Positions 33,839-42,565 of a stretch of DNA of 64,000 nt are shown one piece after another (within the stretch, counting starts at the first letter, position 1; each line of letters begins with the position of its first letter). A program made the translations under genes and the position numbers. Under the pieces are notes generated by a model that saw only the letters and a list, made by a program, of their open reading frames with translations, was not told the DNA's origin and did not search any database. Origin of the DNA: Sphingobacterium faecium (GTDB taxonomy: Bacteria > Bacteroidota > Bacteroidia > Sphingobacteriales > Sphingobacteriaceae); contig NZ_QBKH01000006.1 in assembly GCF_003054045.1 (NCBI RefSeq), forward strand, positions 462,760 to 526,759, read 5' to 3'.

Positions 33839-34552
33839 ATGAAGAAATACTTTAGATTATTAAGTTTAATAACTGTTGTCACCGCAGGACTTTTTGTGGT
33901 CAGTTGCAGCAAAGATAAGGACGATCATCAGCCTATACCAGCAGCTTTATTTACGATGGTAAATGGATACAGTGGTGCAAAGGCTGTTATTTATTATGCA
34001 GACGGAAATATCCTTCAGAATCCTAATTTTCCTTTGTTATATAAATCGCAGAGTAAGGTAGGCTTATTTCCGGGGTCACGCAAAATAACCGTTATTTCTA
34101 GAGACGGTAATTTGATCGATAGTACGATTGTGGTTAAAGACAGTACCATTTATAGTTCTTTTCTTTACGGAAATAAATTAAAGCCAGTACAGGCAATTAC
34201 AACTGACCGAGTCAACAAAGAGATCAAAAAAACAGAATCCGGATTACGCTTTTTTAATTTTTCTGAAGGCAGTGATCAAGTAACGCTTCACATCGGAGAT
34301 CAAGCCGCACCAGCAGCATGGACCGACCGTGCTAAAGAAACACAGCAATCTGTGACTGCACATGAAAGTTTTATTGCACAAAAAAGTGGCACTTTCACAG
34401 TAGTTGCTAAAAATAAAGCAGGAAAGACGCTCGCATCACGTGAGAATATTAAATTATCTGAAAATCACTATTATTCTTTTATTCTGATCGGCGATCCAGC
34501 TCAGGACAGTCAATCCGTATATTTAGGATTGGTCGAACAACATGCAAATTAG
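33839..34552 (+). CDS. DUF4397-type lipoprotein
   Basis: 237 residues. Signal MKKYFRLLSLITVVTAGLFV with lipobox VVSC. The first domain (about 35-125, FTMVNGYSGAKAVIYYADG, LYKSQSKVGLFPGSRKITV) and second domain (LRFFNFSEGSDQVTLHIGDQ, SGTFTVVAKNKAGKTLASRE, YYSFILIGD) show the beta-sandwich pattern of DUF4397 proteins, which are secreted Bacteroidota surface proteins of unknown function. Single gene with strong terminator. Confidence 0.8.
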   Translation: MKKYFRLLSLITVVTAGLFVVSCSKDKDDHQPIPAALFTMVNGYSGAKAVIYYADGNILQNPNFPLLYKSQSKVGLFPGSRKITVISRDGNLIDSTIVVKDSTIYSSFLYGNKLKPVQAITTDRVNKEIKKTESGLRFFNFSEGSDQVTLHIGDQAAPAAWTDRAKETQQSVTAHESFIAQKSGTFTVVAKNKAGKTLASRENIKLSENHYYSFILIGDPAQDSQSVYLGLVEQHAN

Positions 34553-34581
34553 TCAAGTTTAAACTCAGCTATTTTAAAAAC

Positions 34582-34620
34582 AAACAAAGCCCTTATTTAA
34601 CCATAAGGGCTTTGTTTTTG
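34582..34620 (+). terminator. Strong intrinsic terminator
   Basis: 15-bp perfect stem aaacaaagcccttat / ataagggctttgttt with 6-base loop, then a T run, 30 bp after the DUF4397 stop. Confidence 0.9.
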
Positions 34621-34954
34621 AAATTTACTGTTTTCGGTCATGTTATGCCTCAACAGGATTATATGAATTTAACATACGCTTCGTTTAAATCATACGCTGT
34701 ATAAAGGCACCTGGACTATCCATTTTATTCAAACTGGATGATAAAGGAAGCCCTTTTTTAAGATACATTTACATCGGAAAGAGCTAAGCAATTGATTTGG
34801 CAATTAAAAAACATGCCTTAGTGGCTTAGGTAAAGGCTTCTAATGATTCAACCTTTACTGGATAAATGATTTGTTGGTCATTTATTAAGGTTTTTTGTCA
34901 AGTAGCTGCCCCCAAAGATTGCAGCTATTTCAAATTTAATTAAAATAAGAAGAT
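34621..34954. other. Spacer, about 330 bp
   Basis: No extended frame or repeat recognised; the ribosome site aagaaga precedes the monooxygenase ATG. Nothing else to report. Confidence 0.5.
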
Positions 34955-35290
34955 ATGATAGCAGTAATATTTGAGGTAATTCCCAAAGAGGGAAAAAAAG
35001 AAGAGTACTTGAACATCGCAAACCCACTAACACCAGAATTGGATCATATTTCTGGATTTATCTCCATAGAACGTTTTCAAAGTCTTGTTGACCCGAAAAA
35101 AATTCTTTCACTTTCATTTTGGGAAAATGAAGAAAGTGTTAGAGAATGGCGTAACCTTACCAATCATAGAAACGCACAACAGGCAGGAAGAAGTTCGGTG
35201 TTTGACGATTACAGATTACGTGTCGCAGCAGTAATTAGGGATTATGGTATGACTCCAAGAGAAGAAGCTCCTGCAGACAATATTTTTTAA
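34955..35290 (+). CDS. Antibiotic-biosynthesis-monooxygenase (ABM) family protein
   Basis: 111 residues, dimeric ferredoxin-like fold. Opening MIAVIFEVIPKEGKKEEYLN, then LDHISGFISIERFQSLVDPK and LSFWENEESVREWRN with HRNAQQAGR are diagnostic. Members include cofactor-free monooxygenases and haem-degrading enzymes, but most are uncharacterised. Followed after 23 bp by an acetyltransferase, probably co-transcribed. Substrate cannot be assigned. Confidence 0.85.
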   Translation: MIAVIFEVIPKEGKKEEYLNIANPLTPELDHISGFISIERFQSLVDPKKILSLSFWENEESVREWRNLTNHRNAQQAGRSSVFDDYRLRVAAVIRDYGMTPREEAPADNIF

Positions 35291-35313
35291 GGTAAGAATA
35301 AAAAAAATTGAAA

Positions 35314-35721
35314 ATGATAATATACCAAATTGAAGAAAAAATCGGATCAGAGGAGTTTAAACAAGTATTGATAAATTCCACACTAGGGGAAAGACGACCA
35401 GTAGATGAGCCTGAGAGAATAGCAGGAATGCTTAAATATGCAAATCTTATTGCAACCGCACGAGATTCTGGAAAATTGATAGGTGTAGCAAGGTCTTTGA
35501 CTGATTTTGTTTACTGCACCTACCTTTCAGACTTAGCAGTAGATGAGAACTATCAAAAGATGGGAATTGGTAAAGAATTAATACGTCTTACAAAAGAGCA
35601 TAGCCCCAATGCAAAACTTATATTATTAGCAGCACCAAAGGCTGTGGGTTATTATCCTAAAATAGGTATGACCCAATCGCAACAACGCTACGTGTTGGAT
35701 CATATGGAAGATTTAAAATAA
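35314..35721 (+). CDS. GNAT acetyltransferase, small cytoplasmic type
   Basis: 135 residues from ATG 35314. Core motif YLSDLAVDENYQKMGIGKEL is the acetyl-CoA loop, followed by PNAKLILLAAPKAVGYYPKI and a short C-terminal strand. The first strand is YQIEEKIGSEEF. The family resembles amino-acid or aminoglycoside-like acetyltransferases of about 135-140 residues with no known target. It forms a two-gene unit with the ABM protein. Confidence 0.85.
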   Translation: MIIYQIEEKIGSEEFKQVLINSTLGERRPVDEPERIAGMLKYANLIATARDSGKLIGVARSLTDFVYCTYLSDLAVDENYQKMGIGKELIRLTKEHSPNAKLILLAAPKAVGYYPKIGMTQSQQRYVLDHMEDLK

Positions 35722-35951
35722 GTTGTCAAAGGATAATGGAAAAACCTATAATAATTAGGGAATGCAAATTTATATAATTTAATATATCTCGAATGTAATC
35801 GATTTTTTAGTTCAAACAAAATCATCTCCAAATTGTTGATTAAAATGACGGAAAATAATCAATATGTTTTTGTGACTGAATCTTAAATTACTTTTTACAT
35901 ACAAGCTTATTTGACAACTTTAAATTTATGATATTCCTATTTTATTGATAT

Positions 35952-37085
35952 ATGAATAAGAATCCTGATGTAATTATTATTGGTGGTGGCCTAGCAGGCT
36001 TGACAGCTGCATTACATTTGTCAAAAAAAGGATTAAAAGTTACATTAATTGAAAAGTATACCTACCCCCGACATAAAGTTTGTGGTGAATATCTTTCCAG
36101 CGAAGTATTACCTTACTTAGATTGGCTGGGTTTAGACATTTTACAATTACATCCAACAATTATTAACAAACTTAAATTTACTCATCAAAATGGTAAAACT
36201 GCAAATGCACACTTACCATTAGGAGGACTTTGTGTCAGTCGCTATTCGCTGGATAATTTCTTATATCTAAAAGCAATAGCAATGGGATGCACTGTAATCA
36301 AAGCGACAGTAACAGCTGTGACTTTTAATGCAGATAGATTTACAGTTATTACCGAAAATCAAATTTTAATAACAGAAATCGTATTGGGTGCATACGGGAA
36401 ACGCTCGAACATGGATCAAGTACTAGCACGCAATTTTATAAGTAAAACAGCTCCATGGCTAGCGGTAAAGGGTCATTATTCTGGAGATTTTCCAAATGAT
36501 GTAGTAGCACTACACAACTTTAAGGGTGGATATTGTGGTATTACAAAAGTTGAAAACAACGCCATAAACATGTGCTATCTAGCAGATTTAAAATCATTCA
36601 AAAAATACAGAAACATAGCAGAATTTGAACAAAATGTACTATATAAAAATAGACATATCAAATCTTTTTTTGAAAAAAGCACAGTACTTTTTGATAAACC
36701 AATTACAATAAGCCAGATATCATTTGATAGAAAGCCGATCATTGAAAACCATATATTGATGATAGGTGATGCTGCAGGTCTTATTCATCCGCTTTGTGGC
36801 AATGGCATGGCCATGGCTATGCACAGCGCCAAAATTTCGTCAGAACTGATAGTAGATTATTACACAGGTAAAATCCCTACACGAAAGCTATTAGAAAAGG
36901 AATTCACACGACAATGGAAACAAAATTTCGGGAAGAGATTGTTAATCGGTAACCTTTTAGCTAAAGCACTGCAGCATCAAACCATCACAACATTATTGAT
37001 CAGTGTCGCAACGATGTTCCCCTCTATTCTCCCCAAGATAATTAAGCAAACACACGGTAAACCGATAACAATCAAATGGGCATAA
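35952..37085 (+). CDS. FAD-dependent oxidoreductase, geranylgeranyl-reductase/hydroxylase-like
   Basis: 377 residues. GGGLAGLTAALHLSKKGLKV near residue 11 is the FAD Rossmann motif, then TYPRHKVCGEYLSSEVLPYL, typical of geranylgeranyl-reductase-type flavoproteins. ILMIGDAAGLIHPLCGNGMA is the second FAD motif. First gene of the type III polyketide operon; it overlaps the methyltransferase by 10 bp. By analogy with SrsC it may hydroxylate or oxidise a phenolic-lipid intermediate; this analogy is inference. There is no signal peptide and the C terminus is hydrophobic (TTLLISVATMFPSILPKI), perhaps membrane associated. Confidence 0.85.
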   Translation: MNKNPDVIIIGGGLAGLTAALHLSKKGLKVTLIEKYTYPRHKVCGEYLSSEVLPYLDWLGLDILQLHPTIINKLKFTHQNGKTANAHLPLGGLCVSRYSLDNFLYLKAIAMGCTVIKATVTAVTFNADRFTVITENQILITEIVLGAYGKRSNMDQVLARNFISKTAPWLAVKGHYSGDFPNDVVALHNFKGGYCGITKVENNAINMCYLADLKSFKKYRNIAEFEQNVLYKNRHIKSFFEKSTVLFDKPITISQISFDRKPIIENHILMIGDAAGLIHPLCGNGMAMAMHSAKISSELIVDYYTGKIPTRKLLEKEFTRQWKQNFGKRLLIGNLLAKALQHQTITTLLISVATMFPSILPKIIKQTHGKPITIKWA

Positions 37086-37789
37086 ATACGAATGAGAGAA
37101 CACAAAAAACCGAATTAATGGATGATTTCTCACTTCAGGGTGAAGAATTGCGAGAAGCATTGGATAAAATCGCACGGATCAATCAGTTCCTCGGTGGGAA
37201 TAATATTACACTTGATGGTGTAAATCAATTATTAACACACGTGGATAGGTCCAAACCAATCACTATTGCAGATATAGGCTGCGGTAACGGTGATATGTTA
37301 CGGATGCTGGCCAAATATGGTAATAAGTACCATATTAATTTTAAAATGATCGGAATAGATGCAAATGAATATACGATAAATTATGCTCGAAAATTATCAA
37401 AAGATTACGATAATATCGACTATATATGTGCGGACATTTTTGACGAGGATTTCAATACCTTAAAATACGATATTGCGCTTTGCACCTTAACTATTCATCA
37501 TTTTACTAATGAAAAAATAATAGATTTAATCACTATCTTTAATCGTAATGCCTCTGTAGGAATAGTTGTAAACGATTTAGAGCGCAGTAAACTGGCTTAT
37601 AGACTTTACCAAATGGTATGTTTTGTTTTCAGATTAAACAGGATGTTGCAAGAAGATGGATGTACATCCATACTAAGAGGATTTAAAAGAAATGAACTGC
37701 AAAGTTTTGCAAAAACACTAAATTTAAAAAATTATACCATCCAATGGAAATGGGCCTTTCGTTACCAATGGATTATACCTAAAATATGA
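37076..37789 (+). CDS. SAM-dependent methyltransferase
   Basis: 237 residues. TIADIGCGNGDMLRML is motif I, MIGIDANEYTINYARKL motif II, YDIALCTLTIHHFTNEKI motif IV. A helical N-terminal cap and a C-terminal region LKNYTIQWKWAFRYQWI follow. The start overlaps the oxidoreductase and the stop overlaps the synthase by 4 bp. A small-molecule O- or C-methyltransferase acting on the polyketide product is the likeliest role, by analogy to SrsB. Confidence 0.87.
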   Translation: MGINTNERTQKTELMDDFSLQGEELREALDKIARINQFLGGNNITLDGVNQLLTHVDRSKPITIADIGCGNGDMLRMLAKYGNKYHINFKMIGIDANEYTINYARKLSKDYDNIDYICADIFDEDFNTLKYDIALCTLTIHHFTNEKIIDLITIFNRNASVGIVVNDLERSKLAYRLYQMVCFVFRLNRMLQEDGCTSILRGFKRNELQSFAKTLNLKNYTIQWKWAFRYQWIIPKI

Positions 37790-38838
37790 ACGTAAAGATA
37801 GTAACTGTTGCAAAACAACTACCGAAATATTCAAGCGATACAGCTGACATACTTCCAATGCTAGATACTTGGCTTTATGGACAAGAAACACGTTTTATAA
37901 AAAAAGTAAAAAAAATATTTGAAGGTGCAGCAGTAGATACACGGTATTCAATTATGGATCCTATTGAAGTATTTACAGCAACTTCTTTCGAAGATAAAAA
38001 TGACATTTACAGCCGAGAAGTCATTATCCTAGGTGAACAAGTTCTTGAGAAAGCACTTAACAAAGCCGGATGGGATCCAAGCACCTTAGACTATATTATA
38101 ACGGTAAGTTGCACGGGTATTATCATCCCATCGTTAGATGCATATCTTATAAATAAACTGAAACTCAGGCAGGATATCGTCAGGTTGCCAGTTACAGAAA
38201 TGGGCTGTGTGGCGGGAGTATCAGGTTTGTTGTATGCCAAAAACTTCCTCAAAGGCAATCCTAAGAAACGTGCTGCAGTAATAGCTATCGAAGCTCCTAC
38301 AGCCACATTTCAACTTGATGATTTTTCAATGTCCAATATCGTGAGTGCTGCTATTTTTGGTGATGGGGCAGCTTGTTGTCTACTTTCTTCTTATGAAGAA
38401 GATTTAGGCCCTTCCATACTTGATGAACAGATGTATCACTTCTTTAATACAGAGCACATCATGGGATTTAAACTTACCAATAGTGGTTTACAAATGATTC
38501 TTGGCAGTGAAGTTCCGGATACTATAGCACAACATTTTGGCGATATTATACATCCATTCCTTAAGAAAAATAATCTAGAAATGAGAGATATAGACCACAT
38601 GATATTTCATCCAGGAGGTAAAAAAATCGTAATGACGGTCGAAAAATTATTTTCAGAATGGGGGAAAAATATTGACAACACAAAAGAAATACTATTGCAA
38701 TATGGCAATATGTCAAGTGCAACCGTTCTTTATGTCCTAGAGCGCACTATGGATAATAATCCCCTTCCTGGAGACTTGGGATTGATGTTAAGTTTTGGTC
38801 CGGGATTTACAGCACAAGGGCTTCTATTAAAATGGTAA
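37786..38838 (+). CDS. Type III polyketide synthase (chalcone/stilbene synthase fold)
   Basis: 350 residues, the usual length. Catalytic triad is intact: Cys141 in VTEMGCVAGVSGL, His275 in FHPGGKKI, Asn308 in QYGNMSSATVLYVLE. GLMLSFGPGFTAQGLLL is the C-terminal CHS signature. The enzyme extends an acyl starter with malonyl-CoA and cyclises to pyrones or resorcinols. Bacterial members often use long fatty-acyl starters, and neighbouring ACP, ketosynthase and dehydratase genes fit that. Residues lining the starter tunnel cannot be judged by eye. The central gene of the operon. Confidence 0.93.
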   Translation: MNVKIVTVAKQLPKYSSDTADILPMLDTWLYGQETRFIKKVKKIFEGAAVDTRYSIMDPIEVFTATSFEDKNDIYSREVIILGEQVLEKALNKAGWDPSTLDYIITVSCTGIIIPSLDAYLINKLKLRQDIVRLPVTEMGCVAGVSGLLYAKNFLKGNPKKRAAVIAIEAPTATFQLDDFSMSNIVSAAIFGDGAACCLLSSYEEDLGPSILDEQMYHFFNTEHIMGFKLTNSGLQMILGSEVPDTIAQHFGDIIHPFLKKNNLEMRDIDHMIFHPGGKKIVMTVEKLFSEWGKNIDNTKEILLQYGNMSSATVLYVLERTMDNNPLPGDLGLMLSFGPGFTAQGLLLKW

Positions 38839-38844
38839 TATACA

Positions 38845-39279
38845 ATGAACGTAACAGATATTATAGCACAATTACCCTATAGTAAACCATTTTTATTTGT
38901 AGACGAGTTGCTTCACGTTGATGAAAATGGAAGTATTGGTACGTATACTTTCGATGAAAATCTGGATTTCTATAAAGGGCACTTTAAAGAAAAACCTGTT
39001 ACTCCTGGAGTAATTCTAACAGAAACGATGGCGCAGATCGGTCTGGTATGTCTCGGCATTTATCTTCTTAACAATGAACTTAAAAACACTCAAATCGCAT
39101 TTACTTCTGCCGATATGCAGTTTCTAAAACCTGTATATCCTAGGGAAAAAGTTACTGTAATTTCTCAAAAAGTATATTTTAGATTCGGTAAACTGAAATG
39201 TAACATTATGATGAAAAATGAAGCTGAACAAGAAGTTTGCAGAGGTACACTTGCAGGAATATTAATCCCTGAACTATGA
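38845..39279 (+). CDS. FabZ-type hotdog 3-hydroxyacyl-ACP dehydratase
   Basis: 144 residues, hotdog fold. FYKGHFKEKPVTPGVILTET carries the catalytic His and Glu of FabZ (HF.x.PV.PGV..E.MAQ). MQFLKPVYPREKVTVISQKV follows. It should dehydrate 3-hydroxyacyl groups on the dedicated ACP. Six bp after the type III synthase and overlapping the ketosynthase by 4 bp. No ketoreductase gene is in the operon, so the reducing step would come from primary FabG, or this protein has a modified role. Confidence 0.88.
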   Translation: MNVTDIIAQLPYSKPFLFVDELLHVDENGSIGTYTFDENLDFYKGHFKEKPVTPGVILTETMAQIGLVCLGIYLLNNELKNTQIAFTSADMQFLKPVYPREKVTVISQKVYFRFGKLKCNIMMKNEAEQEVCRGTLAGILIPEL

Positions 39280-40547
39280 ATAGAGTTGTCATAACAGGAT
39301 TAGGGATCGTTGCTCCAAATGGAGTTGGCATACCGGCCTTTACCCATGCTATTAAAAATGGTCTTTCTGGAATACGTCACGATGATGAATTACGACAACT
39401 GCAGTTTTCTTGTCAGATAGTGGGAAAACCCCAGATTACAGATGAAATAAAGTCAGAATATTTTACCGATCTTGAACTTCGCGGCTTTAACAGTAGTGGC
39501 ATACTATATGGTGTCATTGCAGGTTTAGAAGCATGGAAAGATGCAGGACTTCCAGTAGAAAATAATCATGACCCTGATTGGGACAGTGGAACTATATTTG
39601 GATCAGGAACATCAGGTATTGATAAGTTCCGCGAAAGTATCTATAAAATAGATGATTTACAGATTCGTAAGCTCGGCAGCAGTGTTGTTGCTCAAACCAT
39701 GAATAGTGGTATTAGTGCCTATCTAGGAGGAAAATTAGGACTTGGAAATCAAGTAACCACCAATTCTTCAGCATGTGCGACTGGAACTGAAGCGATCATA
39801 ATGGCTTACGACCGTATCAGGTCAGGAAAAGCAAAACGCATACTGGCGGGTAGCACTTCAGATAGTGGCCCTTACATCTGGGCAGGGTTTGATGCATTAA
39901 GAGTATGCAGTTCTAAATATAATGAACGTCCTGAAGAAGGCTCGCGTCCTATGAGTGCAACAGCATCAGGATTTGTACCTGCATCCGGTGCAGGTGCATT
40001 AATTGTTGAGGACTTGGAAAGTGCACTAAAACGGGGCGCAAATATCTATGCAGAAATTATAGGCGGAAATGTAAACTCTGGCGGACAGCGTGGCAATGGC
40101 AGTATGACTGCCCCCAACAGTACTGCGGTTCAACGATGCATTATCGATGCTCTCAAGAACGCCGATATCTCGGCAAGTGATATTGATGCTATAAATGGTC
40201 ATCTCACAGCAACAGCTAAAGATAGCCTTGAAATAGAAAACTGGACAAAAGCATTGGAACGCGACCAAGATAATTTTCCCTATATTAATTCGCTAAAAAG
40301 TTTGACAGGTCACTGTCTTAGTGCCGCAGGAAGCATTGAAAGTGTGGCAACAGTACTGCAACTTCATCATGGGTTTTTATTTGGAAATGCGAATTGCGAT
40401 GACTTACATCCCGAAATAGCTACACGGATTGATAAATCAAAAATACCATCAAAAACCCTCAACATCAATTTAAATATAATTGCTAAGGCTAGCTTTGGCT
40501 TTGGTGATGTAAACGCCTGTATAATATTTAAAAAATTTGAAATTTAA
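39276..40547 (+). CDS. Beta-ketoacyl-ACP synthase, FabF-like
   Basis: 423 residues. VVITGLGIVAPNGVGIPAFT, active Cys167 in TTNSSACATGTEAI, first His in INGHLTATAKDS (where FabF normally has HGTGT), and second His with Lys in INSLKSLTGHCLSAAGS. The change of HGTGT to HLTAT is seen in some specialised Bacteroidota ketosynthases and may mark altered substrate handling. It probably elongates the starter on the operon's ACP. No chain-length-factor partner is visible, so it likely works as a homodimer. Confidence 0.9.
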   Translation: MNRVVITGLGIVAPNGVGIPAFTHAIKNGLSGIRHDDELRQLQFSCQIVGKPQITDEIKSEYFTDLELRGFNSSGILYGVIAGLEAWKDAGLPVENNHDPDWDSGTIFGSGTSGIDKFRESIYKIDDLQIRKLGSSVVAQTMNSGISAYLGGKLGLGNQVTTNSSACATGTEAIIMAYDRIRSGKAKRILAGSTSDSGPYIWAGFDALRVCSSKYNERPEEGSRPMSATASGFVPASGAGALIVEDLESALKRGANIYAEIIGGNVNSGGQRGNGSMTAPNSTAVQRCIIDALKNADISASDIDAINGHLTATAKDSLEIENWTKALERDQDNFPYINSLKSLTGHCLSAAGSIESVATVLQLHHGFLFGNANCDDLHPEIATRIDKSKIPSKTLNINLNIIAKASFGFGDVNACIIFKKFEI

Positions 40548-40558
40548 TCTTATGAATT

Positions 40559-40813
40559 ATGAATAAAGAACAACTAATAGAAAAGGTAAAGGAAATTATA
40601 AAACCTTATACCACCAATAAGGAAGCATATGAAAATCTTACAGAGGACACCGATTTCATCAATGATCTTAACATCAACTCTGCAAATCTGGTAGATATTG
40701 TACTTGATATTGAACAAATTTTTGACGTGGTCATCGATAATACCGATATGGAACGTATGTTAGATGTTAGGACAGCAGTTGAAATTATAGAAACTAAACT
40801 GGCTAAAAAATGA
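40559..40813 (+). CDS. Acyl carrier protein
   Basis: 84 residues, acidic four-helix carrier. Phosphopantetheine site Ser41 in DLNINSANLVDIVLDIEQIF (canonical DSL replaced by NSA). The helix IFDVVIDNTDMERMLDVRTA and the C terminus AVEIIETKLAKK are normal. Dedicated to this operon: 11 bp after the ketosynthase and overlapping its own phosphopantetheinyl transferase by 4 bp. Confidence 0.92.
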   Translation: MNKEQLIEKVKEIIKPYTTNKEAYENLTEDTDFINDLNINSANLVDIVLDIEQIFDVVIDNTDMERMLDVRTAVEIIETKLAKK

Positions 40814-41316
40814 TTGGTAATGATGTAATAGATTTGCAGCAAGCCCGTCAAGAAAGTAACTGGCAAAGAAAAGGGTTTCTGGAAAAATTATTTACACAAG
40901 AAGAACAGTGCTTAATAGCCAATAGTTCCGATCCAGAAATTATAGTATGGTTAATGTGGAGCATGAAAGAAGCAGCTTACAAAATCCTAAATAGACAGAC
41001 AAAAAAAAGAGAAATCATCCCTCAAAAACTATTGTGTAAAATGCTGACACGGAGCGATAAAGGCGCAGCTGGTCAAGTGTTTTATATGGGGAATATCTAC
41101 CATACAAGAACTATATTAGCTGATGATTTTATACATACCATTGCTGTTAATTTCTTAGAAGACCTTGATCTAGTAGTTGAAATAGACAAAAAAGACATTC
41201 TAAAAGATATATACGGAATACCTTGGGTAGGTATTTCAAGTTTAAATCAATGTAAAGAGGCATCAGTTAGCAACCATGGTCGTTTTGAAAAAACAGTGAC
41301 AATTGAAACAAAATAA
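40810..41316 (+). CDS. 4'-phosphopantetheinyl transferase superfamily protein
   Basis: 168 residues. MIGNDVIDLQQARQESNWQR is the AcpS/Sfp-type N terminus with the Mg Asp, and LMWSMKEAAYKILNRQTKKR is the W-x-x-KEA signature with the catalytic Glu and Lys. It activates the Ser of the adjacent ACP. The start overlaps the ACP stop (ATGA). Last gene of the operon; no clear terminator in the 240 bp before the convergent LysR gene. A dedicated PPTase with a dedicated ACP argues for a self-contained pathway. Confidence 0.88.
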   Translation: MIGNDVIDLQQARQESNWQRKGFLEKLFTQEEQCLIANSSDPEIIVWLMWSMKEAAYKILNRQTKKREIIPQKLLCKMLTRSDKGAAGQVFYMGNIYHTRTILADDFIHTIAVNFLEDLDLVVEIDKKDILKDIYGIPWVGISSLNQCKEASVSNHGRFEKTVTIETK

Positions 41317-41555
41317 TTTGAGTATCCTTTTAAATGTCCCGGTAGGTGAAATATTTTCTTAATGTAAGGTCTGTCTGCCAAAAATAGCCATTCCTATTGC
41401 TCCAAAAATGGTAAGGAAAATTTAAAAGTCTTCTGAGTTATAGACGGATATGGATATATGGCTATATCTAATGAAAAACATGAAAAATACCAGATTTTTT
41501 ATAGGCCAAATCAACTAGTGTTTAAGTAGGTTTTTCTTTAGAATTGTGCATACCT

Positions 41556-42443
41556 TCATGATAGTTTTAGATTTTTAGCAGATATCGTTAACATTTTTTT
41601 AAATTCTTTGACAGATTCCGTTTCATAAGTACCTTTTAATGAAATGATCTTTGCATATCTCATCAAACCATCATCCCGAATAGCAACAGAAGCCAAAGTA
41701 GTCCCCAAAACACTTGTTTTGATGAAGATACTGTACCAATTTCCTGAGTTGACGAGTCTAATGGCTGTGGGTATATCATTGACTTCAATCGTAAATTTTG
41801 GACTTAAACCTTTTGCTGAAAAAGCCCTGTGAACGGTATGAGTCATATCATACCCCATTGTTGCAATAACTAAAGGAAGTTTACAAATCTCTTCCAGGGA
41901 AATACTCGTTTTACAGGATACTTCTGTACCTGCTAAAGCTGCCAGTACCATTGGACTGCTGAATAAATTTTTATAAATAAAATAGGGCACTATTTCGGTT
42001 TCATGAAGAGCCAAGACAAAATCTACCTGAGCTTGTTGAAGCTTCTCATACAGACTGTGGGAGGGCTCATAGATCACTTTAATTTTTATTTGAGGAAATT
42101 GCTCTGCAAACTTTATTAAAGTTTCTACAAAGAAATCCTTAAGACCATAAGCAACGCCTATGGTTACAGTACCAACTCTTATCTTTTTCAAATCCTGGAG
42201 CATTAACTTTCCATCTTCGGCTTTTCTGACACTCTGTTCGGCATATTCAGTAAATAATCTACCAGGTTCTGTTAGCTTTATCTGCTTACCAATACGGTTA
42301 AAAAGAGAAACATCCAGTTCCATCTCCAGTTGTTTGATTTGCTGTGATAATGTACTCTGGCTTATATTTAAGTACTTTGCTGCTTCAGTAAAACTCAGTA
42401 ATTCTTGTGCTTTGAGAAAATATTTAAGTTGTCTAAGTTCCAT
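41556..42443 (-). CDS. LysR-family regulator
   Basis: 295 residues from ATG 42443; an in-frame extension to 42578 has no homology and overlaps the divergent gene. N-terminal winged helix MELRQLKYFLKAQELLSFTE, with AAKYLNISQSTLSQQIKQLE. The C-terminal effector domain has the alternate strand/helix pattern (VGTVTIGVAYGLKDFFVETL). Divergent from an MFS transporter, separated by a short region with ATCGA repeats, the classic LysR arrangement. Likely activator of that transporter; effector unknown. Confidence 0.9.
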   Translation of the reverse strand: MELRQLKYFLKAQELLSFTEAAKYLNISQSTLSQQIKQLEMELDVSLFNRIGKQIKLTEPGRLFTEYAEQSVRKAEDGKLMLQDLKKIRVGTVTIGVAYGLKDFFVETLIKFAEQFPQIKIKVIYEPSHSLYEKLQQAQVDFVLALHETEIVPYFIYKNLFSSPMVLAALAGTEVSCKTSISLEEICKLPLVIATMGYDMTHTVHRAFSAKGLSPKFTIEVNDIPTAIRLVNSGNWYSIFIKTSVLGTTLASVAIRDDGLMRYAKIISLKGTYETESVKEFKKMLTISAKNLKLS

Positions 42444-42493
42444 TTTACTTTTATGATTTGCTCGTCCAAAGGTATAAAAAGTATCATTAATCC

Positions 42494-42520
42494 ATCGAAA
42501 AAATCGATCGATGCTATCGA
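42494..42520. promoter_or_regulatory. Candidate LysR operator with ATCGA repeats
   Basis: Three ATCGA units and a central atcgatcgat lie within 27 bp between the divergent LysR and MFS genes. Such interrupted dyads are common LysR binding sites. No footprint data, so this is a positional inference. Confidence 0.45.
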
Positions 42521-42565
42521 ATAAAAACGTTTTGCCGATTTGAAAAAAGAGCGGAGATTTGTCAT

